Assembly: GCA_017387565.1 (NCBI GenBank)
Contig: JAFOEY010000027.1
Span: forward strand, 55,465-119,464
DNA from: Lachnospiraceae bacterium
Lineage (GTDB): Bacteria > Bacillota > Clostridia > Lachnospirales > Lachnospiraceae
DNA: 64,000 nucleotides
Direction: 5' to 3'
The first letter of the stretch is position 1, and each line of letters begins with the position of its first letter. Under the pieces are notes generated by a model. It had not been told where the DNA came from. It searched no databases and saw only the letters and a program-made list of their open reading frames with translations. Position numbers and translations under genes: made by a program. This document shows, in pieces, positions 1 to 10,532 of the stretch.

Positions 1-1976
1 CCATCATCAAATGCGATTATCATAAAGGAAGCATAATCATTGATTTCTTTTATAATGCCGACATCTCCATTAAAAATTCCCATTCCGTTTTTTATGGGAA
101 GGTTATAGTTGCCACGAATTTCCCATTCCAGTTTATAGTTATTTTTGGTCTGCATCACTTTATCGCCTTCACGAAACAGAATATCTCCGTAAGCATGCTC
201 TCTTTTAGATAAATCGGCAGGATTGAGATATTTTTGTAAAATCACATTTAACTCTTCCACACCCAGCGGACCTTTCCGCATCGGAGTAAGAACCTGCACG
301 TCCATGACATCTACCCCAAAATTGCGTGGCAGCATATCCGAAACAAGTTTAATAATGTTGGTATAAATTTCCATCGGATTACTGCGTTCCAGAAAATAAA
401 AATCTTTACTTTCCTTGTTGTTAATTAACAATTCTTTACCGTCCTGAATCCGATGGGCATTCATGACAATTTCGCTTTCCGCAGCCTGACGGAAAATATT
501 TTGAAGGGCAACTGTCGCAAAGCATTCACTGTCAATCATATCCTTTAATACACAGCCCGGTCCCACACTCGGAAGCTGATCAACGTCACCAACCATGATC
601 AGATGTACTCCCTGAGGAATCGCTGATAACAGTGCCCGGAACAAAAAGATATCCACCATAGACATTTCATCAACAATAACCACATCTGCATCCAACGGAT
701 AATCTTCGTTTCTTGCAAAGCTTCCGCCCCCGCTTTCCTCACCGCCTCCATTTACCTCCAACAGGCGGTGAATGGTTCTTGCTTCCATGCCACAGGCTTC
801 TGTCATACGTTTTGCCGCCCTTCCGGTCGGTGCTGCAAGCGCTATTTCCATCTGTTCTTTTTCAAAGTACCGCAGCATAATATGAATGGTGGTCGTCTTA
901 CCGGTTCCCGGTCCGCCTGTCAAAATCATGACTCCATGCTGAATGGCATTCTGCACAGCTTCCCGCTGCATTTCATCCAGAACAATCCCACATTCATCCT
1001 CTATTGCAGCTATTTTATCGCGAATCAGGCTTTCCTGTTTGGTCATGCAATCTTTTCCACTTTCAAAAAAAGAAACATCCAGATTGCTTAACATATAGGC
1101 ACACTCATTCTCGGCACGAAAAGCTGAGGGGCTATAAATATATACCGGACCGTTTTCCTCTTCCTGTCGCATGGTAATCCTGTGTTCTACGATCAGATTC
1201 GAAATTTCTGTATCAATCTCTTCATCTTTCACCCCAAGCAGTTTTGCTGCTTCCTGTATCAGTTCAGTCTTGGGAAGACAGGTATGTCCTGCAGACATAG
1301 CCTGCGTCAACGCATATACAATACCGCACCGTATCCGGTATTCGGAATTAATCAAAATACCGGAAGAAAGTGCAATTTCATCCGCAGTCTTGAAACCAAC
1401 CCCGTCAATTTCTTCCGCCAGCCGGTAAGGGTTTAACTTTAATACATCATAAATGGCATCCCCGTAGTATTCATAGATTTTTACTGCAAGCCGGTCACTC
1501 ATCCCATAATCCTGCAAAAACAGCATAGCACGTCGCATATCCTTTTTTTCAGAGACCTGTATGGCAATCTGCTGAGCTATTCTTTCACTAATGCCTTTCA
1601 CTTCAACCAGTCTGTGCGGTTCCTCTTCGATAATCCGGAAAGTATCTTCCCCAAATTTTTTCACAATTCTATCTGCAAGCTTTTCTCCGATACCCTTGAT
1701 GGCTCCGGAACCCAGATAACGTCTGATACTGCTAGAATCATCCGGTGGTATGATTTCAAATTGTTCCATACGTATCTGCATACCGAAGTTCGGATGTTCC
1801 TCTTCCCGACCTTCAATGTACAAATAATCACCCTGGCTCACCCCATGAAAAATTCCCACAACCTTTTCATCAGTTTTCTCACATGTAAGTGCCAGAACCT
1901 TATAATGATTTTCTTTGTTTTCAAAAATGATATGATCCACATATCCCTTTATCACAACTTTGTTTTCTGATTCCAT
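1..1976 (-). CDS. recD2: ATP-dependent RecD2-like DNA helicase (3' end cut by window edge)
   Basis: About 658 codons are visible and the frame runs off the left edge. RecD2 is a superfamily 1B 5'-3' helicase that acts in DNA repair and replication-fork maintenance in bacteria lacking RecBCD. The N-terminal third holds the OB-like and helix-hairpin-helix region expected of RecD2 (for example a GSGAIKGIGEKLAD helix-hairpin-helix). The ATPase core has a clear Walker A, GGPGTGKTTT, near position 905. The last visible residues, around GDVGIIKEINDY, belong to the C-terminal SH3-like/helicase region, so only a short tail is missing. The start is the ATG at 1976, preceded by AGAGAGAAAAC. It is alone here, with a family A repeat remnant upstream. 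Identification is confident from motif order. Confidence 0.93.
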   Translation of the reverse strand, partial: MESENKVVIKGYVDHIIFENKENHYKVLALTCEKTDEKVVGIFHGVSQGDYLYIEGREEEHPNFGMQIRMEQFEIIPPDDSSSIRRYLGSGAIKGIGEKLADRIVKKFGEDTFRIIEEEPHRLVEVKGISERIAQQIAIQVSEKKDMRRAMLFLQDYGMSDRLAVKIYEYYGDAIYDVLKLNPYRLAEEIDGVGFKTADEIALSSGILINSEYRIRCGIVYALTQAMSAGHTCLPKTELIQEAAKLLGVKDEEIDTEISNLIVEHRITMRQEEENGPVYIYSPSAFRAENECAYMLSNLDVSFFESGKDCMTKQESLIRDKIAAIEDECGIVLDEMQREAVQNAIQHGVMILTGGPGTGKTTTIHIMLRYFEKEQMEIALAAPTGRAAKRMTEACGMEARTIHRLLEVNGGGEESGGGSFARNEDYPLDADVVIVDEMSMVDIFLFRALLSAIPQGVHLIMVGDVDQLPSVGPGCVLKDMIDSECFATVALQNIFRQAAESEIVMNAHRIQDGKELLINNKESKDFYFLERSNPMEIYTNIIKLVSDMLPRNFGVDVMDVQVLTPMRKGPLGVEELNVILQKYLNPADLSKREHAYGDILFREGDKVMQTKNNYKLEWEIRGNYNLPIKNGMGIFNGDVGIIKEINDYASFMIIAFDD

Positions 1977-2007
1977 GTAGGTTTTCTCTCTTTTAATTTC
2001 TATGCTT

Positions 2008-2140
2008 CGTGATTTGTGTTCGTCTTCGAACAGTTGAAACCGGTCATTACTTTTGTTCGCTCATGACGCTAAGAAAGACACGAAACCTCGTAAAAGCCGG
2101 CGATAAAGATATAGAATGGGAACACAAATTCGAAAAGGGA
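2008..2140. repeat. Family A repeat, internally deleted copy
   Basis: Right half of the family A element: the core GTCTTCGAACAGTTGAAACC is followed by the conserved right arm ending in GGAACACAAATTCG. The left side keeps only GATTTGTGTTC, which can still pair with the right arm, so most of the left half is deleted. It lies between the flgJ-like terminator and recD2. Confidence 0.75.
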
Positions 2141-2176
2141 ATAATTTAAAGAGGCTGTCGCGTTCTGCAACAGCCC
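2141..2176 (-). terminator. Intrinsic terminator after the mbl-flagellar rod operon
   Basis: On the minus strand GGCTGTTGC and GCGACAGCC form a 9-bp stem around a 5-6 nt loop, followed by TCTTTAAATTATT. The T-run is imperfect, but position just after the flgJ-like stop fits. Confidence 0.65.
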
Positions 2177-2180
2177 CGTT

Positions 2181-2534
2181 TTATATTTCATAGTTGCGTT
2201 TCATCTGCTCAAACAACATCTGTGCCAATCCCAGACTGTTTTGTTCTGTCGACTGGCTTGCCAGATCTTCAATCGTCGAATCTTTGAAGAAATCGACCAG
2301 TTTGGCTGACGAATCGCTATCTTCCTCTCCAAAAAGATTGGTCGTCTTTTCCATTTCTTTAAAAACCTGCTCTAAGAAATAGGACTCAAACTGCTTGCAG
2401 ACATCCATCAGCTCTTCATCAGTTGCGCTCTCCAAATCGCTCTGTGACAGCTTTGAAATCCGACCGGTGGTCTTACTTGTCTGCTGTGTCGATTGATATT
2501 GATCCATATAGTTGTTTATACTACCTATGTCCAT
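2181..2534 (-). CDS. Rod-binding protein, FlgJ N-terminal type
   Basis: A 117-residue protein matching the FlgJ N-terminal (rod-binding) domain alone; the muramidase domain of proteobacterial FlgJ is absent, as is usual in Firmicutes. The diagnostic stretch is LMDVCKQFESYFLEQVFKEM at about residues 42-61, equivalent to the cap/rod chaperone helix of FlgJ. It ends an apparent four-gene operon: mbl, FlgF-like, FlgG-like, then this gene, 12 nt after the preceding stop. By family it would help assemble the flagellar rod through the periplasm-equivalent space and peptidoglycan. No signal peptide is visible, consistent with export by the flagellar type III system. A short serine/threonine-rich linker (residues 13-25) precedes the domain. 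Confidence 0.85.
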   Translation of the reverse strand: MDIGSINNYMDQYQSTQQTSKTTGRISKLSQSDLESATDEELMDVCKQFESYFLEQVFKEMEKTTNLFGEEDSDSSAKLVDFFKDSTIEDLASQSTEQNSLGLAQMLFEQMKRNYEI

Positions 2535-2546
2535 TTATATTTCCTC

Positions 2547-3365
2547 TTATCGTCTTAATTGGTTGGCCTGCTGCATCATATCGTCCGATGCCTGAATGAC
2601 TTTGGAATTCATTTCGTAGGCACGCTGTGCAATAATCAGATTTACCATTTCATCTGCCACCTGTACGTTGGAGCCTTCCAGATAACCCTGTACAATTCCA
2701 CTCTTTTTAATGTTGAGATTGGTGGTGTATTCGTTAATAGCGCCACCACTTGCAGCGGTTGCACTGTATAAACTGGAACTTGTCTTTTCCAATCCTGCAG
2801 GATTTTGGAACTGATACAATCCGATATAAATTCCAAGTCCCTGCGCATTATTATTGGCATCGGGATAACAAAGCTCTCCCTGACCGGACAGAGTGATATT
2901 GGATGTCACATAATTGCCGGGAACCGCAATGGGTTTTCCTGTAGAATCAAGCACCTGATACCCTTCGGATGTTGTTAAATTTAATCCGTTATTGCCGATT
3001 GCCCATGTAAAATTACCGTTTCGTGTATACTGTACTTCCCCGCTTCCGTCCCGGACAGCAAAAAATCCATCGCCATCAATGGCAAAAGCACTGGGACTTT
3101 CCGAATCGAGGAAACTTCCCTCGGTAAAAATAGAAGTAATGGAAGAATTCCGGACACCAAGACCAACCTGGGCACTGATAGGCTTTTGCTCACCGTTAGC
3201 CGTCGTTGTCTTTGTCTGTAATGTCTGATACAGGAGGCTCTTAAACTCTGCACGCTCTGTTTTATATCCTGTCGTATTGACATTTGCCAGGTTATTGGCA
3301 ATTGTATCAACATTTGTCTGCTGGGCAATCATGCCGGTTGCACCCGACCAGAGAGATCTAACCAT
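2547..3365 (-). CDS. flgG: Flagellar basal-body rod protein FlgG (FlhP-like)
   Basis: A 272-residue flagellar rod/hook-family protein. The N-terminus carries the family signature NNLANVNTTGYK (about residues 26-37) and the C-terminus the paired helix VADEMVNLIIAQRAYEMNSK; these two ends form the coiled-coil of axial flagellar proteins. The central beta domain contains GDGFFAVRDGSGEVQYTRNG, typical of FlgG. Its position directly behind mbl and a second rod protein mirrors the mbl-flhO-flhP order of Bacillus subtilis, where this is FlhP. The gap to the FlgF-like gene is 12 nt. FlgG and FlgF paralogues are hard to tell apart by eye; the canonical 260-270 residue size and position support the distal-rod role. 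Confidence 0.88.
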   Translation of the reverse strand: MVRSLWSGATGMIAQQTNVDTIANNLANVNTTGYKTERAEFKSLLYQTLQTKTTTANGEQKPISAQVGLGVRNSSITSIFTEGSFLDSESPSAFAIDGDGFFAVRDGSGEVQYTRNGNFTWAIGNNGLNLTTSEGYQVLDSTGKPIAVPGNYVTSNITLSGQGELCYPDANNNAQGLGIYIGLYQFQNPAGLEKTSSSLYSATAASGGAINEYTTNLNIKKSGIVQGYLEGSNVQVADEMVNLIIAQRAYEMNSKVIQASDDMMQQANQLRR

Positions 3366-3377
3366 ACCTTATTCCTC

Positions 3378-4151
3378 CTATACTTTTCCAAGCTGATTAA
3401 CTGCTTTATCCAATGTTTCATCTATTGTCTGAATGACTTTCTGATTGCTTTCATAAGTCCTGGTCGCACTAATCAACTCAACCATTTCACTGACAACCTG
3501 CACATTGGAAGCTTCCAGATAACCTTCAAATACTTTGGCACTTGCTTCAGTCATCGTCGCACCTTCTACAGGCTGATAATAGTTTTCGCCATAATGCTCC
3601 AGATAATTATAATCTTCAAAATCCTCGAGTCCAATTGTAGTCACTCTTTGATCATTTTGAAAAATCGTACCATTTTCATCGATTCTGGCATCTGAAAGCG
3701 GGTCCAGCTTAATATGCTTACCCTCCTCATCCAAAACATAGTCTCCGTCTTTGGTAACCAGATAACCATCCACATTGAGCGTAAAGGAACCATCCCTCGT
3801 ATACTTCGTACTCGTTTCACCGGATTTATTCGTAAATTCCACACAGAAAAAACCTTTTCCCGACAATGCCAGGTCATAGGTATTGTTGGTCGTTTCAAAT
3901 GCTCCCTGGCTGTAATCGACATAGTTTTCGCCAATCTTAACGCCGAGATTCATTGTCCCGATTTTTTTCCCTCTGAAAGCAGAAGTCTGGTCTTTGATCT
4001 TGTATGCCAAAACCGCATCAAAAGCCTCACTTGTAGACCCCTCTTTTTTAAAACCGGTTGTTGCCGCATTTGCCAGATTGTTGGCAATGACATCTACCTT
4101 ATTTTGTTGGTTCAGCATACCCGTATAAGCGGTATATAGACCTTTTACCAT
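3378..4151 (-). CDS. flhO: Flagellar basal-body rod protein FlgF-like (FlhO-like)
   Basis: A 257-residue rod protein with N-terminal signature NNLANAATTGFKKEG and the C-terminal helix VSEMVELISATRTYESNQK. It starts immediately after the mbl stop codon (no spacer), so translation is probably coupled. In Bacillus subtilis the gene at this position is flhO, required for rod/hook completion. The central domain is more diverged than in the following FlgG-like protein. Export would be through the flagellar secretion apparatus; there is no signal peptide. No other flagellar genes lie nearby, so the main flagellar operons must be elsewhere in the genome. Confidence 0.85.
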   Translation of the reverse strand: MVKGLYTAYTGMLNQQNKVDVIANNLANAATTGFKKEGSTSEAFDAVLAYKIKDQTSAFRGKKIGTMNLGVKIGENYVDYSQGAFETTNNTYDLALSGKGFFCVEFTNKSGETSTKYTRDGSFTLNVDGYLVTKDGDYVLDEEGKHIKLDPLSDARIDENGTIFQNDQRVTTIGLEDFEDYNYLEHYGENYYQPVEGATMTEASAKVFEGYLEASNVQVVSEMVELISATRTYESNQKVIQTIDETLDKAVNQLGKV

Positions 4152-5150
4152 TTAGAAATCTCCTTTGTAATCTGCAAGGATTTCAACATATTTTCCTGTT
4201 CCAACCGCTACGCAGGTCATCGGATCTTCTGCCGTCATGGTATGAATTCCGGTCTTGGCTTCAATTAAATCTTCCAGTCCGCGAAGCAGAGCACCGCCAC
4301 CTGTTAAAACAATTCCTCTGTCGGCAATATCCGCTGCCAGCTCCGGAGGCGTCTGTTCCAATACACTGTGTATGGTCTCAATAATCTGCGCCGTCGTTTC
4401 TTTTAAAGCTTCTTCCGTTTCTTCACTTGTCACCGTAACGGTCTTAGGAAGACCTGTTACTAAATCCCTGCCTCTGACATCCAGAACATCTACCTCAGGA
4501 CGTCTGTATGCGGTTCCGATTTTAATCTTTAAATCCTCGGCAGTTCTTTCACCGATTAATAAGTTGTGTTTTTTTCTCATATAACGAACCAATGCTTCAT
4601 CAAAATCATCACCTGCGACTTTGATGGATGCACTGATTACCGTACCCTTTAAGGAAATTACCGCAATATCGGAAGTACCACCACCGATATCTACAATCAT
4701 ATTTCCACAAGGCTTTGAAATATCAATTCCCGCACCGATTGCAGCAGCAATTGGTTCTTCGATCAGTTTTACATCTCTTGCTCCTGCTGAATAGGTAGCA
4801 TCTTCAACTGCTTTTTTCTCAACTTCTGTAACACCACTGGGTACACAGACAACTACGCGCGGCTTTTTAAAGGACTTTCTTCCTAATGCTTTCTGGATGA
4901 AGTATTTCATCATCTTTTCGGTAACGGTATAATCCGAAATAACACCCTGTCGAAGCGGTCTGACCGCTGTAATATTGCCGGGAGTTCTACCAAGCATCAG
5001 TCTGGCATCTTCTCCGATGGCTTTTATCTTATTGGTATCTCTGTCAAAAGCAACTACGCTGGGCTCCTTTAAAACAACACCCTTGCCTCTGATGTAAACC
5101 AGTATACTGGCTGTTCCTAAATCAATTCCGATATCGGTATCTCTCATCAT
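4152..5150 (-). CDS. mbl: Actin-like rod-shape protein Mbl/MreB
   Basis: MreB-family actin homologue that directs lateral cell-wall synthesis at the membrane. Phosphate-1 loop GIDLGTA lies at the N-terminus, the phosphate-2 region VDIGGGTSDIAV in the middle and the adenosine motif LTGGGALLRG near the C-terminus. Its position ahead of two flagellar rod genes (mbl-flhO-flhP order) identifies it as Mbl rather than MreB. An upstream in-frame ATG at 5174 exists, but AGAAAGGG sits about 10 nt before the ATG at 5150, giving 332 residues, the normal length for Mbl. A good vegetative promoter and a leader hairpin precede it. Confidence 0.93.
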   Translation of the reverse strand: MMRDTDIGIDLGTASILVYIRGKGVVLKEPSVVAFDRDTNKIKAIGEDARLMLGRTPGNITAVRPLRQGVISDYTVTEKMMKYFIQKALGRKSFKKPRVVVCVPSGVTEVEKKAVEDATYSAGARDVKLIEEPIAAAIGAGIDISKPCGNMIVDIGGGTSDIAVISLKGTVISASIKVAGDDFDEALVRYMRKKHNLLIGERTAEDLKIKIGTAYRRPEVDVLDVRGRDLVTGLPKTVTVTSEETEEALKETTAQIIETIHSVLEQTPPELAADIADRGIVLTGGGALLRGLEDLIEAKTGIHTMTAEDPMTCVAVGTGKYVEILADYKGDF

Positions 5151-5198
5151 GATTCCATATCCCTTTCTATACATTCTGCTTATATGAAAACCTTATTC

Positions 5199-5240
5199 CG
5201 CAAAGAAACTTCTTTCTTTCATAAATCTCGTTTCTTTGCG
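5199..5240 (-). other. Leader hairpin in the mbl 5' UTR
   Basis: On the minus strand CGCAAAGAAAC and GTTTCTTTGCG form a perfect 11-bp stem around a 20-nt purine-rich loop, between the predicted promoter and the mbl ribosome binding site. It is not followed by a T-run, so it is not an ordinary terminator. Function unknown; it could stabilise the mRNA. Confidence 0.6.
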
Positions 5241-5277
5241 ACAATACGGCTATTATCAAAAATACACATATAGATGA

Positions 5278-5306
5278 ATTATAACGCACTCCATACAGTT
5301 TTTCAA
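5278..5306 (-). promoter_or_regulatory. Sigma-A-type promoter for mbl operon
   Basis: Minus strand: TTGAAA, 17-nt spacer, TATAAT. The -10 is a perfect consensus. It lies about 130 nt upstream of the mbl start, after the uvrA terminator. Confidence 0.75.
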
Positions 5307-5330
5307 AGGGTTTTGCGGAATTTCATGTTT

Positions 5331-5386
5331 TTTTATAAAAAATGCACAGAAAAGTAATCAGCATCCTCCTGATTTCTTTTTTGTGC
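5331..5386 (-). terminator. Intrinsic terminator after uvrA
   Basis: Minus strand stem GCACAAAAAAGAAATCAG pairs with CTGATTACTTTTCTGTGC around CATCCTC-like loop bases, followed by ATTTTTTATAAAAAA. It lies about 70 nt past the uvrA stop. Confidence 0.8.
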
Positions 5387-5454
5387 ATCCATGCTATTTT
5401 TTATATCGACATAGGTTGTAAAAAACTTTATGGTCGGCCCAAAGAAATAAAAAT

Positions 5455-8289
5455 TTATTTTTTCAGCATCTTGTCCACATAAATACCGGTATAAGACTTG
5501 GGATTTTTTGCGATTTCTTCCGGTGTGCCTGTTGCGACAACCGTTCCACCGCCATCTCCGCCTTCCGGTCCCATGTCAATGATATAATCCGCCGCTTTAA
5601 TGACATCCAGGTTGTGTTCAATAACCACAACTGTATTGCCGCCTTCTGCAAGTCGGTGCAGAATATCCACAAGCTTATGGACATCTGCAAAATGAAGGCC
5701 TGTCGTCGGTTCATCCAGAATATAGATGGTTTTACCCGTACTTTTTCTGGAGAGCTCCGTTGCAAGCTTGATTCGCTGTGCTTCACCACCTGATAAGGTC
5801 GTAGATGGCTGTCCCAGTTTCACATAGGATAATCCCACGTCATATAGTGTCTGAATCTTGTTGCGAATCGAAGGTACGTGTTCGAAGAACTTAACCGCTT
5901 CTTCCACCGTCATATCCAGCACATCATAAATATTCTTGCCTTTGTAAAGACATTCCAGCGTCTCACGATTGTATCTCTTTCCGCCACATACCTCACATGG
6001 AACATAAACGTCCGGCAGAAAATGCATCTCAATCTTGATAATACCGTCGCCACTGCAGGCTTCACAACGCCCACCCTTAACATTAAAACTGAAACGACCT
6101 TTCTGATAGCCTCTCTCTTTTGCATCTGTTGTACCCGCAAACAGATCACGGATCATATCAAATACACCGGTATAGGTTGCCGGATTGGATCTGGGCGTCC
6201 GTCCAATCGGTGACTGGTCAATGGCAATCACTTTATCCAGATTTTCAATTCCTGTTATGGATTTGTATCTACCCGGAACAGTATGTGCCCGGTTTAGCTT
6301 TTTAGCCAGTGCCTTATAAAGAATTTCATTGATCAAAGAGGATTTTCCGGAACCGGAAACACCGGTCACACAGGTAAATACTCCAAGCGGAATATCCACA
6401 TTGATATTCTTCAGATTGTGCTCGGCCGCACCTTTGATATGAAGAAATCCCTTTGGTGTTCTTCTGACTGCAGGAATCGGAATTTGCAGTTTTCCGCTTA
6501 AATACTGACCGGTAATGGATTCTTCGACCTGCATGATTTCCTGTGCCGTTCCGCATGCAACGACTTCTCCGCCGTGACTTCCTGCTCCCGGTCCGATATC
6601 CACCACGTAATCAGCAGCAAGCATGGTATCCTCATCATGTTCTACCACAATCAGGGTATTACCCAGATCTCTCAGATTTTTAAGTGCCGCAAGCAGTCTG
6701 TCATTATCTCTCTGATGCAACCCGATACTGGGCTCATCCAAAATATAGCAGACTCCAACCAAGCCGGATCCAATTTGTGTCGCCAGGCGAATACGCTGCG
6801 CCTCTCCACCGGATAATGAAGCCGTACCTCTGGAAAGAGAAAGATATTCCAGTCCGACATCCTTTAAAAATCCGATGCGCGCACGAATTTCTTTTAATAT
6901 ACGCTCACCAATCAGCTCCTGCTGCTTTGTTAACGTCATATTCTGTAAAAATGTATATAAATCTCCAATGGAATAGGATGTCATGTCATAAATATTTTTA
7001 TCACAGATGGTAACTGCCAATGACTCTTTTTTCAAACGACGGCCGCCACACGTCGGGCACGGGGTAATACGCATATAGGCTTCATATTCTGCCTTTGTTG
7101 TCTCCGAACCGGTTTCACGGTATTTTCTCTGGACATTTTGGGTCAGGCCTTCAAAAGCAATCGGATAGACGCCTTTTCCACGCTGTCCTTCGTACTCCAC
7201 CATGACCTTTTTGCCATTGGTTCCGTTAATTAAGATATCATGAACCGAATCGGGATATTCTTCAAACGGAGTATCCAGATCAAAACCGTATTCTTTGCAT
7301 AATGCCTGTAACAACGCGTTGGTAAAACTTCCTTTGGTGTTGCAAGACTGCCATCCCATAACGGCGATGGCTCCCTGATTAATGGAAAGACTTTTATCCG
7401 GAATCATAAGCTCCTCATCAAACTCCATCCGATATCCCAAACCGAAACAATCAGGACATGCTCCGAAAGGGTTGTTAAAAGAAAAACTACGGGGCTCTAT
7501 CTCATCAATACTGACTCCACAATCAGGACACGAAAAGCTCTCCGAGAAGGTCATTTCTTCCTGACCGACAACATCAACCAGCAAAATCCCCTCTGCAATT
7601 GCCAGCGCATTTTCTGCAGAATCCGTCAATCTCTTTTCGATTCCTTCTTTTACAACCAGACGGTCAATAACAATTTCTATATTGTGCTTGAGATTCTTTT
7701 CCAGCTTAATATCATCAGAAAGATCATAGAGATTGCCATCTACACGTACTCTGACATAACCACTCTTTTTCGCACGCTCGAAGACTTTTACATGCTCACC
7801 TTTTCGTCCGCGAACAACAGGTGCCAGAATCTGAATCCGAGTTCCCGGTTCCAGTTTCATGATCTGATCCACCATCTGATCTACTGTCTGTCTGGAAATC
7901 TCACGTCCGCAGACCGGACAGTGCGGCACGCCGATTCGTGCAAATAGCAGACGGAAATAGTCATATACTTCCGTCACGGTACCGACCGTCGATCTCGGAT
8001 TCCGGTTGGTAGACTTCTGGTCAATGGAGATAGCCGGTGATAACCCTTCTATCTTTTCGACATTTGGTTTTTCCATCTGTCCCAAAAACTGTCTTGCATA
8101 AGAAGACAGCGATTCCATATAACGCCTCTGACCTTCTGCATAAATTGTATCAAATGCCAAAGATGACTTTCCCGATCCGGAAAGCCCGGTAAATACAATC
8201 ATCTCATTTCTCGGTATATCGAGGTCAATATTTTTCAGATTGTGCTCTTTGGCTCCTCTGATTTTTATAAATTCCTGTTCTCTTGCCAT
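5455..8289 (-). CDS. uvrA: Excinuclease ABC subunit UvrA
   Basis: A 944-residue UvrA, the damage-sensing ATPase of nucleotide excision repair. Two ABC cassettes are visible: Walker [10 protein letters not shown] (residues 35-43) and GVSGSGKSS in the second half, each with an ABC signature ([12 protein letters not shown] and [12 protein letters not shown]). Zinc-binding Cys pairs occur at CPVCG, CPDCG...CPDC and CEACSGDG...CEVCGG. Full family length, no damage. It follows uvrB by about 170 nt on the same strand, so the pair is probably co-transcribed from the promoter and SOS-type operator upstream of uvrB, though a weaker internal promoter in the gap is possible. AGAGG lies 7 nt before the ATG. 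Confidence 0.98.
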   Translation of the reverse strand: MAREQEFIKIRGAKEHNLKNIDLDIPRNEMIVFTGLSGSGKSSLAFDTIYAEGQRRYMESLSSYARQFLGQMEKPNVEKIEGLSPAISIDQKSTNRNPRSTVGTVTEVYDYFRLLFARIGVPHCPVCGREISRQTVDQMVDQIMKLEPGTRIQILAPVVRGRKGEHVKVFERAKKSGYVRVRVDGNLYDLSDDIKLEKNLKHNIEIVIDRLVVKEGIEKRLTDSAENALAIAEGILLVDVVGQEEMTFSESFSCPDCGVSIDEIEPRSFSFNNPFGACPDCFGLGYRMEFDEELMIPDKSLSINQGAIAVMGWQSCNTKGSFTNALLQALCKEYGFDLDTPFEEYPDSVHDILINGTNGKKVMVEYEGQRGKGVYPIAFEGLTQNVQRKYRETGSETTKAEYEAYMRITPCPTCGGRRLKKESLAVTICDKNIYDMTSYSIGDLYTFLQNMTLTKQQELIGERILKEIRARIGFLKDVGLEYLSLSRGTASLSGGEAQRIRLATQIGSGLVGVCYILDEPSIGLHQRDNDRLLAALKNLRDLGNTLIVVEHDEDTMLAADYVVDIGPGAGSHGGEVVACGTAQEIMQVEESITGQYLSGKLQIPIPAVRRTPKGFLHIKGAAEHNLKNINVDIPLGVFTCVTGVSGSGKSSLINEILYKALAKKLNRAHTVPGRYKSITGIENLDKVIAIDQSPIGRTPRSNPATYTGVFDMIRDLFAGTTDAKERGYQKGRFSFNVKGGRCEACSGDGIIKIEMHFLPDVYVPCEVCGGKRYNRETLECLYKGKNIYDVLDMTVEEAVKFFEHVPSIRNKIQTLYDVGLSYVKLGQPSTTLSGGEAQRIKLATELSRKSTGKTIYILDEPTTGLHFADVHKLVDILHRLAEGGNTVVVIEHNLDVIKAADYIIDMGPEGGDGGGTVVATGTPEEIAKNPKSYTGIYVDKMLKK

Positions 8290-8461
8290 GTTTCTGCCTC
8301 TGTTTTACATTTCATTACCATCATTCGTGATTCTACCATCCATAATACACCAATTATTTTTATACTATCCAAAATCACAAATAATGTCTTATCTATATTT
8401 TTCCCATCATTTTACCTAAAATACTAATCTTTATTCCTTCTCGGATTAATATATGGCTCCA

Positions 8462-10462
8462 TCATTCATCTATCTTTTCCAGATATTTTTTGAGTTCTAC
8501 CATCTTGTCACGAAGCTCTGCGGCCGCCTCAAAATTGAGATCCGCAGCAGCTTTTTTCATTTCTTTCTGCACTTTTCCAATCAGTTTTTCCAGTTCCTCC
8601 CTGCTCATAGACTCCGGATCTTTTTCAAAGGTCATCTCTTCTTTTGCAATGGTCTTAGAAATACTGATCAAATCGCGGACAGCCTTCTTGATGGTGGTCG
8701 GTGTAATTCCATGCTCTTCATTGTATGCCATCTGGATTTTTCGTCTTCTGGCGGTTTCTTCGATCGCATTCTTCATAGAATCGGTCATCGTATCCGCATA
8801 CATGATGACATGCCCTTCCGCATTTCTGGCAGCACGTCCGATGGTCTGGATCAAAGAGGTAGTCGATCTTAAAAATCCCTCTTTATCCGCATCGATGATA
8901 GCCACAAGAGAAATCTCGGGAATATCCAGACCTTCTCTCAACAAATTGATTCCGACCAGAACATCAAAAACATCCAGTCTCATGTCGCGGATAATTTCCG
9001 CACGTTCCAAAGTATCGATATCCGAATGCAAATATTTTACCCGGATACCGACCTCTTTCATATAATCGGTCAGATCTTCTGCCATACGTTTGGTCAGTGT
9101 CGTCACAAGTACTTTGTTCTTTTTGGCAACTTCTGTGTTGATTTCCGAAATCAGATCGTCAATCTGACCTTCCACCGGTCTTACAAACACTTCCGGATCC
9201 AGCAATCCTGTCGGCCGGATAATCTGTTCCGCACGGAGCATCTCGTGCTCCTCTTCATAGACAGAAGGTGTTGCCGATACAAACAACATCTGATCTATTC
9301 TACTTTCAAATTCTTCAAAGTTGAGCGGTCGGTTGTCCATCGCAGAAGGAAGACGGAAACCATAATCAACCAACGTCGTTTTTCTGGAGCGGTCTCCAAA
9401 ATACATACCGCGAATCTGCGGAACCGTCATGTGTGATTCGTCTATGATAATCAGAAAATCATCCTTGAAGAAATCGATCAGTGTATGCGGCGGTTCTCCT
9501 GCTTTCATACCGCTTAAATGCCGGGAATAATTTTCAATGCCGCTGCAAAAACCGGTTTCGCGCAGCATTTCCACATCAAAGTTCGTCCGTTCTGACACGC
9601 GCTGTGCCTCTAAGAGCTTGTCCTCTCCCTTAAAATAGCGCACACGTTCTTCTAACTCCTGTTCAATGTCTTTACATGCCCGGTTTATTTTTTCCTGCGG
9701 AACTACATAATGCGATGCCGGGAAAATAGAAACATGATTTAATTCCGTCATTACTTTCCCAAGTAAAGGATCCACTTCACAGATTCGGTCAATCTCATCC
9801 CCGAAATACTCCACACGAATCAGATAATCTCCACCCTGAGCGGGATTAATCTCAATCGTATCGCCTCGAACTCTGAAACAGCTTCGGTCCAGATCCATAT
9901 CGTTGCGCAGATACTGGATGGCAATCAGTTCCCGGATAACTTCATCCCGATCCTTTTCCATCCCGGGACGCAAAGATACAATCATCCCCTGATAATCGTC
10001 CGGACTTCCCAGACCATAAATACAGGATACGGAAGATACAACAATCACATCCCGCCTTTCTGCCAAAGATGCCGTCGCTGAAAGCCGTAATTTATCAATC
10101 TCATCATTAATGGAAGAATCTTTTTCGATATAAGTATCCGTCGATGGCACATATGCCTCCGGCTGATAATAATCATAATAAGATACAAAATATTCTACCG
10201 CATTTTCCGGAAAAAATTCTTTAAACTCGCCATAAAGTTGCCCCGCCAGTGTCTTATTGTGTGCAATGATTAGCGTCGGCTTATTTAATGCCGCAATGAC
10301 ATTGGCCATGGTAAAGGTTTTACCGGAGCCGGTCGCACCAAGCAAAGTCTCAAACTGATATCCCTTTTTAAATCCTTCTACAAGCTGCTCAATCGCCTGC
10401 GGCTGATCACCTGTGGGCTGATATTCCGAATGTAATTTAAATATCGAATCCTGCTTAGCCAA
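8462..10462 (-). CDS. uvrB: Excinuclease ABC subunit UvrB
   Basis: UvrB helicase-like subunit that receives damaged DNA from UvrA and positions UvrC. The N-terminus has the [17 protein letters not shown] motif and Walker [11 protein letters not shown]; motif [11 protein letters not shown], and a C-terminal UVR domain ([13 protein letters not shown]) are present. The longest frame opens with ATG at 10513, but that codon lies inside the predicted -10 region. A TTG at 10462 has AGAAAGGA 8 nt upstream and gives 666 residues, normal for UvrB, so it is chosen. The beta-hairpin region ([20 protein letters not shown]) is intact. Confidence 0.96.
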   Translation of the reverse strand: MAKQDSIFKLHSEYQPTGDQPQAIEQLVEGFKKGYQFETLLGATGSGKTFTMANVIAALNKPTLIIAHNKTLAGQLYGEFKEFFPENAVEYFVSYYDYYQPEAYVPSTDTYIEKDSSINDEIDKLRLSATASLAERRDVIVVSSVSCIYGLGSPDDYQGMIVSLRPGMEKDRDEVIRELIAIQYLRNDMDLDRSCFRVRGDTIEINPAQGGDYLIRVEYFGDEIDRICEVDPLLGKVMTELNHVSIFPASHYVVPQEKINRACKDIEQELEERVRYFKGEDKLLEAQRVSERTNFDVEMLRETGFCSGIENYSRHLSGMKAGEPPHTLIDFFKDDFLIIIDESHMTVPQIRGMYFGDRSRKTTLVDYGFRLPSAMDNRPLNFEEFESRIDQMLFVSATPSVYEEEHEMLRAEQIIRPTGLLDPEVFVRPVEGQIDDLISEINTEVAKKNKVLVTTLTKRMAEDLTDYMKEVGIRVKYLHSDIDTLERAEIIRDMRLDVFDVLVGINLLREGLDIPEISLVAIIDADKEGFLRSTTSLIQTIGRAARNAEGHVIMYADTMTDSMKNAIEETARRRKIQMAYNEEHGITPTTIKKAVRDLISISKTIAKEEMTFEKDPESMSREELEKLIGKVQKEMKKAAADLNFEAAAELRDKMVELKKYLEKIDE

Positions 10463-10503
10463 TTTCTTAATCCTTTCTTCATAAATAAGATAACCGCGTA
10501 TGA

Positions 10504-10532
10504 AGTATACCATACTCCAATGCGGTTTGCAA
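10504..10532 (-). promoter_or_regulatory. Sigma-A-type promoter for uvrB-uvrA
   Basis: Minus strand TTGCAA, 17-nt spacer, TATACT. The predicted transcription start falls about 40 nt upstream of the TTG start of uvrB. Confidence 0.75.

Noticed and set aside
8290-8461. Separate promoter for uvrA between uvrB and uvrA
   Set aside because: Only weak TTGGAT and TATTAT boxes with a 19-nt spacing were seen, not enough to call.
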